From Pseudomonadota bacterium (GTDB lineage: Bacteria; Pseudomonadota; Alphaproteobacteria; Rhizobiales; Rhizobiaceae), in the NCBI GenBank assembly GCA_023399635.1, contig JAEWOP010000060.1:1-24422 (forward strand): 24,422 bases of DNA, in the 5' to 3' direction. Positions within the stretch are counted from its first letter, which is position 1, and every line of letters begins with the position of its first letter. The notes below the pieces were generated by a model. The model made no database searches, was not told the origin of the DNA, and worked only from the letters and a program-made list of their open reading frames with translations. Positions 13,268 to 20,078 of this stretch are shown here, piece after piece. The position numbers and the translations under genes are program-made.

Positions 13268-16227
13268 CAGGCCGCCTCCTCGTTCTTCTTCTCAAGCGAG
13301 TTGAGGCGGTTGATGCGGATCGACTGGTGAGCCAAGGCCACAAGTATGAGAACGGTCGATCCCACCACCAGCAGGAAAACTCCAAGGTCAAAGAGCATGG
13401 CCGTCGCAGCCGGTATCTTTCCGATCAGCGGGAGGTCGAGATAGCGCGAATGCGACGTCAGGAACGGGTAACCGAAGTACCATGAACCTATGCCCGTCGC
13501 GGCAGCAACCAGCAGACCAGTCCCCATCCAACGGAGCGGCAGGATGCGGATTCGTTCTTCTGCCCAGCGGGTCCCACCGGCGAGATATTGCAGAAGGAAG
13601 GCGATGGACATGGCGAGCCCGGCGGAGAAGCCTCCTCCCGGAAGATCGTGTCCGCGAATAAAGATGTAGATCGCCAAGGTAATGACCACAGGGAACAGCC
13701 ACTGCATGATCACCGACGGCACGAGGAGATAGTCGCGGGCCGTGTCACCAACGGATCGTTCCGGCTGCTGCTGGTCGAAGGCTGTCTGAACACGTTGCTG
13801 CTCAGGTGGCTCGATGCTGTCCGGCGCGGGGCGGAAACGACGCAGAAGTGCATAAACAGTCAGCGCAACGATCCCAAGAACCGTGATCTCGCCGAAGGTA
13901 TCAAAGCCGCGGAAATCGACCAGGATGACGTTGACGACATTGGTGCCACCGCCTTGTGTATAGGCGTTTTGAATGAAGAAGTTTGCAATCGCATCCGGCA
14001 CCGACATCGTCATCACCGCATAGGCGACAAACGCCATTCCGACTCCGCATACAATCGCCAGAGCAAAGTCGCGGAAGCGCCTGAAGCGCGCGCGAAAGGT
14101 GATCTCGTCCTTGAGCTCCTCCGTCCGCTTGGGCAGCCAGCGCAGTCCGAGCAGAATAAGAACAGTGGTGACGATCTCGACGAGCAACTGCGTGATGGCG
14201 AGGTCCGGCGCTGAGAGCCAGACGAATGTCATGCACACGATGAGGCCGACACCTCCGAGCATCACCAGGGCGGCCAACCGATGATATTTGGCCAAGATGG
14301 CGGTTCCGACTGCTAGGCAGCAACCCAGCACCCATAGTCCGGAGAAAGGTATGTCGATCCGGGACGGCTCGATCATCCGCGACTGAAATCCGGATAGATA
14401 CAGGGGCAAGAGCGCGGCCATGAAGCCGACAAAGGTCACCCAGCGCAACTGCGGCTGGAGGGTTCGCGTCCCCAGACGCGCCTCAAGGCCACGTGCCCAA
14501 CGCCACGATACCGTCACCAGCACGCGCTCGAAGATGCGGTGACCTCGAAACCTTCGGAACCCGAAAGCACCATCATCGCAAGCGGCGAGATGGTTTCGAA
14601 ATACGATGTAGATCGCACAACCGGCCACCAAGGCCAGCGCACTCATCAGAAGCGGCACATTGAACCCGTGCCAGACCGAAAGACTGAATTCCGGGGTTGC
14701 TTGACCCAGCACGCTGACGGCTGCGACGTGCAGATAAGGACCGATCGTGATGTTCGGGATTATTCCCACCACCAGACATGCCAGAACCAGGAATTCGATG
14801 GGGAACCGCATCCAGCGTGGGGGCTCGTGTGGCTTGGCTATCGGCAGGTCAGCAGGAGGTGGCCCGAAGAAAACCGAGTGGATAAAGCGCAGGGAATAGG
14901 CGACGCTGAATGCGCTCCCCAGAACCGCCAAGTAAGGAAGCGCCACATCCAGCCACGAGTCTGCATGCGTCTCGACCGCTTCCGCAAAGAACATCTCCTT
15001 GGACAGGAAGCCGTTCAACAACGGAACACCGGCCATGGCAGCGCTTGCCACCATCGCAAGCCTGCCGGTGATTGGGAGAAACCTTATCAAACCGCTCAGG
15101 CGACGCAGATCCCGCGTGCCCGTCTCATGGTCGATGATGCCCGCAGCCATGAAGAGGGAAGCCTTGAAGGTGGCATGATTGGCCATATGGAAGATCGCTG
15201 CGACCGTTGCCAGCGGGCTGTCAAGGCTAAGGAGCGTTGTGATCAAGCCAAGATGGCTGATCGTGGAATAGGCAAGAAGTCCTTTCAGATCCTGCTGGAA
15301 CATCGCAAAATAGCCGCCAAGGACAAGGGTGGTGATCCCTGCAAGGCCGACGAGCAGAAACCACTCATAGGTCCCAGCAAGTGCAGGCGACATCCGCACA
15401 AGAAGAAAAACCCCAGCCTTCACCATGGTCGCGGAATGAAGATAGGCCGAGACGGGTGTCGGTGCTGCCATGGCGGATGGCAACCAGAAGTGAAACGGAA
15501 ACTGCGCGCTCTTGGTAAAGGCTCCGATGAGGACCAGGATCAGGCTCGTCAGGTACAGAGGGTGGGCGCGGATCTGGTCGCCCGCCGCCAAGATGGCATC
15601 CAGCTCATAGCTCCCGACAATGGAGCCGAGGATCAGGAGGCCGATGAGCAGGCAAAAACCTCCCGTGGCCGTGATGGTCAGCGCCATTCGCGCGCCATCT
15701 CGCGCTGCCGAATTCTGATGCCAATAGCTGATGAGAAGAAAGGAGGACAGGCTCGTCAACTCCCAGAAGATCGACAGCAGGATCACATTGCCGGAGACAA
15801 TGATGCCAAGCATCGAACCCATGAAAGCAAGGAAGAACGAGAAGAACCGCGGGATGGGATCCCGATCCGACATGTAGTACCGGGCGTAGAGCACGACGAG
15901 CAGCCCGATGATTGCGACCAGCATCGCAAACAGCCAGGCGAATCCATCGATTCGAAGGGTGAAGTTGACCCCCAATTGCGGCATCCACGCCTGCTCGAAC
16001 CGAACCACCCCGCCCTCGGCAATGAACGGATAAAGAGCAGCGGTAGCAAGGATCACGGAGGCAGCGACACCTCCTGCAATGGACGCTGGGAAAAGCCGTG
16101 TGTCCGTTCGCAGCGAGAAAGCCACGATCGTGCTTCCCAAAAAGGGCAGAACAATCAGCAGAAGAAGAAGAGCTTGTTCCGTCGTTATCCCAATGGAGGA
16201 TGTCCCAAAGCTTCGCAAATCAGCCAA
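13267..16227 (-). CDS. phaAB: Fused monovalent cation/proton antiporter subunits A and B (PhaAB/MrpAB)
   Basis: The 986-residue protein joins MrpA (NuoL-like, about residues 1-790) to MrpB (about 835-970), the arrangement of group 2 Mrp systems such as S. meliloti Pha. MrpA carries the membrane Glu in FWELTSLSSF (Glu156), Lys239 in TKSAQFPFHFWLP and Lys270 in LHSATMVKAG, residues linked to ion movement in the family. MrpB contains FIRGHDLPGGGFSAGLAMS. The 5' end is uncertain: the frame is open upstream of 16227, the codon used here is TTG, a second TTG is at 16218, and neither has a visible Shine-Dalgarno. Similarity to relatives begins only near residue 15. The divergent HTH gene starts 38 bases away. 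This is the first gene of a six-gene unit in which every junction overlaps or is within 3 bases. Confidence 0.95.
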   Translation of the reverse strand: MADLRSFGTSSIGITTEQALLLLLIVLPFLGSTIVAFSLRTDTRLFPASIAGGVAASVILATAALYPFIAEGGVVRFEQAWMPQLGVNFTLRIDGFAWLFAMLVAIIGLLVVLYARYYMSDRDPIPRFFSFFLAFMGSMLGIIVSGNVILLSIFWELTSLSSFLLISYWHQNSAARDGARMALTITATGGFCLLIGLLILGSIVGSYELDAILAAGDQIRAHPLYLTSLILVLIGAFTKSAQFPFHFWLPSAMAAPTPVSAYLHSATMVKAGVFLLVRMSPALAGTYEWFLLVGLAGITTLVLGGYFAMFQQDLKGLLAYSTISHLGLITTLLSLDSPLATVAAIFHMANHATFKASLFMAAGIIDHETGTRDLRRLSGLIRFLPITGRLAMVASAAMAGVPLLNGFLSKEMFFAEAVETHADSWLDVALPYLAVLGSAFSVAYSLRFIHSVFFGPPPADLPIAKPHEPPRWMRFPIEFLVLACLVVGIIPNITIGPYLHVAAVSVLGQATPEFSLSVWHGFNVPLLMSALALVAGCAIYIVFRNHLAACDDGAFGFRRFRGHRIFERVLVTVSWRWARGLEARLGTRTLQPQLRWVTFVGFMAALLPLYLSGFQSRMIEPSRIDIPFSGLWVLGCCLAVGTAILAKYHRLAALVMLGGVGLIVCMTFVWLSAPDLAITQLLVEIVTTVLILLGLRWLPKRTEELKDEITFRARFRRFRDFALAIVCGVGMAFVAYAVMTMSVPDAIANFFIQNAYTQGGGTNVVNVILVDFRGFDTFGEITVLGIVALTVYALLRRFRPAPDSIEPPEQQRVQTAFDQQQPERSVGDTARDYLLVPSVIMQWLFPVVITLAIYIFIRGHDLPGGGFSAGLAMSIAFLLQYLAGGTRWAEERIRILPLRWMGTGLLVAAATGIGSWYFGYPFLTSHSRYLDLPLIGKIPAATAMLFDLGVFLLVVGSTVLILVALAHQSIRINRLNSLEKKNEEAA

Positions 16228-16264
16228 AAAGGTGTATGTAAGCCACTATGGTGGGAGAAGCTTA

Positions 16265-16546
16265 ATGGGTCAAGCGTCGAAAGAGCCCGTGATATCACCA
16301 GCCTTGTGCCGGGCTGCGAGAGGCATGCTGGATTGGACACAACAGCAGCTTTCTGAGCGCGCACTGGTATCGCGAAGCACGATTCGCGACTTTGAAGGTT
16401 GCCGACACGGACTCCATCAATCCACAGCCTGCCAATTGCGACGAACCTTCGAAGACGCAGGCGTTATCTTCACGTCGGCCGAGGGGTGCGGACCCGGGCT
16501 TTGCATGCGTGAGGACTGGAGTGAAGAAGCTTCACCCAGGTCGTGA
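16265..16546 (+). CDS. Small XRE-type helix-turn-helix regulator, cysteine-rich
   Basis: The 93-residue product is a single HTH protein of a family common in rhizobia, recognisable by SPALCRAARGMLDWTQQQL, SRSTIRDFEGCRHG and the FEDAGVIFT block. The HTH spans about residues 24-46. The start at 16265 is chosen because GGGAG lies 7 bases upstream and the conserved region begins soon after; the open frame reaches back to 16079, but that part lies opposite phaAB and is not convincing. Five cysteines (15, 46, 56, 75, 80) are present, many for so small a protein. It is divergent from the antiporter operon with only 37 bases between the starts as given, so control of that operon or of itself is a reasonable guess. 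No target or ligand is known. Confidence 0.8.
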   Translation: MGQASKEPVISPALCRAARGMLDWTQQQLSERALVSRSTIRDFEGCRHGLHQSTACQLRRTFEDAGVIFTSAEGCGPGLCMREDWSEEASPRS

Positions 16547-16758
16547 CTGGCACATCATCTGGATTTGATGGTGCGACTTTGTTACGCGGCCACCCGCTGT
16601 CGCCTTCTTGGCACCGAACCAACTTTTCCCCATCGCATCATTCAACGGACCCGCTCGCGCTAAAAAATCATCATTTGCCGCATCGACTTTTCATCCTCAT
16701 TCGCTAATGCAGGCACCGGTGGCACTTTCTTATGCAGTTGCCCAAAGGAGATGCGAAA

Positions 16759-18120
16759 ATGGTGAATGTCGATGAGAAGCTCGAGCCTATCCTCCAGGAT
16801 GTGCTGAGACGCAACGCTGGGGAGCAAGAGTTCCATCAAGCGGTAAGAGAAGTGCTCGAGAGCTTGGGACGCGTCATCGCCAAACATCCTCGCTATCTCG
16901 AGAACGCCCTCATCGAGAGGATCTGCGAGCCCGAGCGACAGATCATCTTTCGCGTTCCCTGGATTGATGACCAAGGACAGGTCCAGATCAACCGCGGCTT
17001 TCGCGTACAGTTCAATTCAGCGCTTGGACCCTACAAGGGCGGAATCCGGTTTCACCCGTCCGTCAATGTCGGCATCATCAAGTTCCTCGGCTTCGAGCAG
17101 ACATTCAAGAATGCCCTCACCGGTTTGCCGATTGGCGGTGGCAAGGGAGGCTCCGACTTCAATCCCCGGGGACGCTCGGATGGCGAAATCATGCGCTTTT
17201 GCCAATCCTTCATGACAGAGCTTCATCGTCACATCGGCGAGTACACGGACGTGCCTGCTGGTGACATCGGTGTAGGCGGGCGCGAGATCGGATACATGTT
17301 CGGCCAGTACAAGCGGCTGACCAATCGCTATGAGGCGGGAGTGCTGACAGGCAAGGCGCTGTTTTACGGAGGCTCCCGCGCCCGAACTGAAGCAACGGGC
17401 TATGGCAACACCTATTTTGTCCAGTCCATGCTGGCGACGAAGGGGCAGAGCTTTGACGGCAAGAAGGTCGTCGTTTCCGGCTCGGGCAATGTCGCTGTCT
17501 ATACGATCGAAAAGGTCCAGTCGTTTGGGGGCAAGGTCCTGGCAGTCTCCGACAGCTCAGGCTATGTCTTCGACGAGAATGGCATCGACTTGAAGCTCCT
17601 CAAGGAGATCAAGGAAGTCCGCCGCGCCCGCATCTCCGACTATCTTCGCGCAAGGGGTGAGGGTAAAGGCGTGTATTTCGTCAGCTCCGATGCCGGTTCG
17701 ATATGGGACGTCCCCTGCGACGTGGCGATGCCTTCTGCAACGCAGAATGAGCTGACCGGGAAAGACGCCAAGACTCTCGTCAAGAACGGTGTCATCGCCG
17801 TGGGCGAAGGCGCGAACATGCCCTCCACACCGGACGCGATCAGGATCTTCCAAGAAGCGGGCGTGCTTTTTGCTCCCGGAAAGGCTGCCAATGCCGGAGG
17901 TGTTGCGACATCTGCGCTCGAAATGCAGCAGAATGCCTCCCGTGACAGCTGGACCTTCGAGCAGACGGAGGCCCGGCTCGCCAATATCATGCGCAATATT
18001 CACGACACATGCGCAGGCACTGCCGAAGAATATGGTGCGCCTGGTGACTATGTTCTTGGCGCGAATATCGCAGGCTTCGTTCGGGTAGCTCAGGCGATGG
18101 ATGCGCTGGGGGTCATTTAA
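16759..18120 (+). CDS. gdhA: NADP-type glutamate dehydrogenase GdhA
   Basis: The enzyme interconverts 2-oxoglutarate plus ammonium and glutamate in the cytoplasm; this subfamily usually uses NADPH and works in ammonium assimilation. The 453-residue length fits the hexameric bacterial enzymes. Substrate-site motifs PYKGGIRFHP (91-100, Lys93) and LPIGGGKGGSDFNP (123-136, catalytic Lys129) and the dinucleotide-fold GSGNVA (241-246) are present, followed by ATQNELTG, AEGANMP-like GEGANMPSTPDA and APGKAANAGGVATS blocks. The ATG at 16759 is preferred because AAGGAG ends 8 bases before it; an in-frame ATG at 16732 precedes that ribosome site. The gene stands alone on the plus strand; a weak terminator-like hairpin overlaps the stop codon. 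High overall similarity to E. coli GdhA is evident by eye. Confidence 0.97.
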   Translation: MVNVDEKLEPILQDVLRRNAGEQEFHQAVREVLESLGRVIAKHPRYLENALIERICEPERQIIFRVPWIDDQGQVQINRGFRVQFNSALGPYKGGIRFHPSVNVGIIKFLGFEQTFKNALTGLPIGGGKGGSDFNPRGRSDGEIMRFCQSFMTELHRHIGEYTDVPAGDIGVGGREIGYMFGQYKRLTNRYEAGVLTGKALFYGGSRARTEATGYGNTYFVQSMLATKGQSFDGKKVVVSGSGNVAVYTIEKVQSFGGKVLAVSDSSGYVFDENGIDLKLLKEIKEVRRARISDYLRARGEGKGVYFVSSDAGSIWDVPCDVAMPSATQNELTGKDAKTLVKNGVIAVGEGANMPSTPDAIRIFQEAGVLFAPGKAANAGGVATSALEMQQNASRDSWTFEQTEARLANIMRNIHDTCAGTAEEYGAPGDYVLGANIAGFVRVAQAMDALGVI

Positions 18121-18138
18121 GGGAGCCCCTTCCCTTTT
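18119..18138 (+). terminator. Weak terminator-like hairpin after gdhA
   Basis: AAGGGA (18119-18124) and TCCCTT (18131-18136) form a 6-base stem with loop GCCCCT, followed by only two more T bases. The stem starts within the gdhA stop codon. It may end gdhA transcription, but the stem is short and the T-tract poor. Confidence 0.4.
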
Positions 18139-18280
18139 GACGAACTGACGGTCCGGGATAGAGGTTCTTTGATCTCCGTCTCGGATCTCGCCGGCGCCGG
18201 TGGCGTCGACAGCTATCAGGGGTGTGGAACCGAAACCGCGGGCTAGAGTTGCTTCAATAGACAGAATAGGGAGCCGTCTG

Positions 18281-18853
18281 ATGCGCGCTGGATTCCGTTT
18301 CCCTCTATGGATGATCGGCCTTTGGCCTGTCGCTGCTCTGGCACAAGTACCCGCAAGCTCTAGCGAGAGCCGCACCCATACAGCCAATATGGAAGCTTTG
18401 GATGCGCCCTACCTGCTTCGCGTTGCCGAATTCGGGGCCTGGCGCGCCGGCGATCTTACCGGGAAACTGATCTTTGACCGTCAGGGAAACGAGATCGGAC
18501 GGGTAGCCGATGTTCTCATCACGGCTGACGCTTCTGTGACAGCCGTGATCGTCGACGTTTCCTATCCCGACTCCGGCCCTAAGACGATCGGACTGAAGCT
18601 CCGTGCCCTCGCGCTTGGGCCGGGCGACGATCAAACGCGCGCTGATGAGGTCTCAGAAGAAAATCCGGCCGTCGCTCCGGCGCCAACGGCTGTTGCGGCC
18701 GAAGCGGCTCGCCCTGTAGCATCGTCAGAAGAGCAGAACTCCGGCGGCAACGATGGAGCCATCAAGCTTGGACCTGACGGGCTGCCGGAGCATCTGGTTG
18801 CGGATGTGACCCGTCAACAGGTCTCGGCAGCCCCCGCTCTAACGTCAGAGTAG
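18281..18853 (+). CDS. Secreted PRC-barrel domain protein
   Basis: The 190-residue product has an N-terminal signal peptide (hydrophobic 8-19, likely cut after ALA at 19-21). Residues about 54-112 match a PRC-barrel: DLTGKLIFDRQGNEIGRVADVLI followed by VTAVIVDVSY, a small beta-barrel found in ribosome maturation factors, photosynthetic reaction centres and many periplasmic proteins of unknown role. The stretch 125-155 is rich in Ala, Pro and Glu and is probably flexible; a short hydrophilic C-terminal block contains DGLPEHLVADVT. The ATG at 18281 has AGGGAG 7 bases upstream; the longer open frame from 18200 lacks support. It is a single gene, convergent with napC. Function is not known; such proteins often accompany envelope stress responses in rhizobia, which is inference. 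Confidence 0.8.
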   Translation: MRAGFRFPLWMIGLWPVAALAQVPASSSESRTHTANMEALDAPYLLRVAEFGAWRAGDLTGKLIFDRQGNEIGRVADVLITADASVTAVIVDVSYPDSGPKTIGLKLRALALGPGDDQTRADEVSEENPAVAPAPTAVAAEAARPVASSEEQNSGGNDGAIKLGPDGLPEHLVADVTRQQVSAAPALTSE

Positions 18854-18887
18854 CTGGACGTTTTCCCTACCGGGCTGTGGACGACGA

Positions 18888-19580
18888 TCACAGGTCCGCA
18901 TGTGCCGCTTTCATTGCCTCGCGAAGTTCGTCGATCGCCGAGGCGCTTGGCAGAACCTCCCCTTCCAGTTCATCGGGCAGCTGCCAGCCTGGCTGAACCC
19001 CTTGCATATTCGGGAGTTCGTGGGCGATTCCCTTATGGCAATCGATGCAGGTTGCGCGTCCATTGAGCAGATAACGACTGTGGATCTCGGCAGCACGTTC
19101 CGTCTGCTTCGACAGATCCATCGCAACGGATGAATGACAGTTACGGCATTCCAGGCTGTCATTGGATTTCAGCCGTGCCCACTCATGTTGAGCAAGGCGC
19201 AGGCGCTCATCAAGAAACTTCTCCCGGGTGCTGATCGTCCCGAAGATCTTTCCCCAAACCTCCTTGGACGCCTGCATCTTGCGGGCAATCTTGTCGGTCC
19301 ATTCGTGCGGAACGTGGCAATCGGGACAGGACGCACGAACGCCGGAGCGATTGCTGAAGTGGATGGTTCGCGTCATCTCTTCGTAGACGTTTGTTTCCAT
19401 CTCGTGGCAGCTGATGCAGAACGTCTCGGTGTTCGTCAATTCCAGCGCGGTGTTGAAGGCGCCCCAGAAGATGACACCGCCGACGAAGCCGCCAAGGGTC
19501 AGGAATGCGAGGCTCAAGGTGGCGGCGGGAGTGCTGAGCTTTATCCAAACCCAGTTCCACAGGCGTTTGATCCAGTTCAT
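18888..19580 (-). CDS. napC: NapC, membrane-anchored tetraheme quinol dehydrogenase
   Basis: NapC oxidises ubiquinol or menaquinol in the inner membrane and passes electrons to NapB and NapA in the periplasm. The 230-residue protein has one N-terminal membrane segment (about 20-42) and four c-type heme motifs: CISCH 55-59, CPDCH 85-89, CRNCH 145-149 and CIDCH 178-182, the full set for the NapC/NirT family. It is the last gene of napEFDABC and begins 3 bases after the napB stop. The C-terminal 30 residues are acidic and poorly conserved. There is a short gap of 34 bases to the convergent PRC-barrel gene. Confidence 0.97.
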   Translation of the reverse strand: MNWIKRLWNWVWIKLSTPAATLSLAFLTLGGFVGGVIFWGAFNTALELTNTETFCISCHEMETNVYEEMTRTIHFSNRSGVRASCPDCHVPHEWTDKIARKMQASKEVWGKIFGTISTREKFLDERLRLAQHEWARLKSNDSLECRNCHSSVAMDLSKQTERAAEIHSRYLLNGRATCIDCHKGIAHELPNMQGVQPGWQLPDELEGEVLPSASAIDELREAMKAAHADL

Positions 19581-19583
19581 GGT

Positions 19584-20078
19584 CTAATGCTCCTGCTCCC
19601 CGATGTGCTCGACACCCATCTCGCTCATGTCGCGGAAGGTGTTTTCCACCAGCGGGTTTACCTCCGCCTGCGGCACATGACAGGCTGTGCAGAAGTAGCG
19701 ACGTGGGGAAACGTCGGCCAGCATCTGGCCTTCCCGGGTCATGTAGTGCGTGACGCTGATCATCGGGGCGCCTGACCCCTCCGTGAATTCCCGCTTATGG
19801 CAGGAAAGGCAGCGGTTGGTGTTGACCGAAAGCTGGTAGCCCTCGATCGAGTGGGGAATGACCGGCGGCTGATCCGGATATGCACGCATCTTGCGAACGT
19901 CGTCGACGTTCCATTTCGGCATGGGCTTTGCCGGCACATTCTCCATCTTTTCCGCGGGCCCCGAGAGCTGCGGAACGGTCTGGGCAACGACCATGGTTGC
20001 CATGAACAGAGCGGCGGAAACTGCCGCCAACCGGATCGGGCCGCGGCTCAGGCGACGGGAACGATTTTGACTGCGCAT
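19584..20078 (-). CDS. napB: NapB, diheme cytochrome c subunit of periplasmic nitrate reductase
   Basis: NapB relays electrons from NapC to the catalytic subunit NapA. The 164-residue precursor has a signal peptide (positively charged 1-16, hydrophobic 17-32, probable cut after VVA at 30-32) and two heme attachment motifs, CLSCH 90-94 and CTACH 130-134, as in the family. The ATG at 20078 is inside the 3' end of napA, giving a 31-base overlap in another frame; no strong ribosome site is visible, so coupling to napA translation is likely. The frame is open further upstream to 20396, but that part is the shadow of napA. napC follows after 3 bases. Confidence 0.95.
   Translation of the reverse strand: MRSQNRSRRLSRGPIRLAAVSAALFMATMVVAQTVPQLSGPAEKMENVPAKPMPKWNVDDVRKMRAYPDQPPVIPHSIEGYQLSVNTNRCLSCHKREFTEGSGAPMISVTHYMTREGQMLADVSPRRYFCTACHVPQAEVNPLVENTFRDMSEMGVEHIGEQEH

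Noticed and set aside
16079..16264. N-terminal extension of the small HTH regulator
   Set aside because: It is antisense to phaAB, very basic and without a ribosome site; GGGAG before 16265 supports the shorter protein.
14539..16356. 605-codon open frame on the plus strand opposite phaAB
   Set aside because: It is antisense to a convincing antiporter gene, its product is a highly charged mix without recognisable domains, and the frame follows from the codon bias of the opposite strand.
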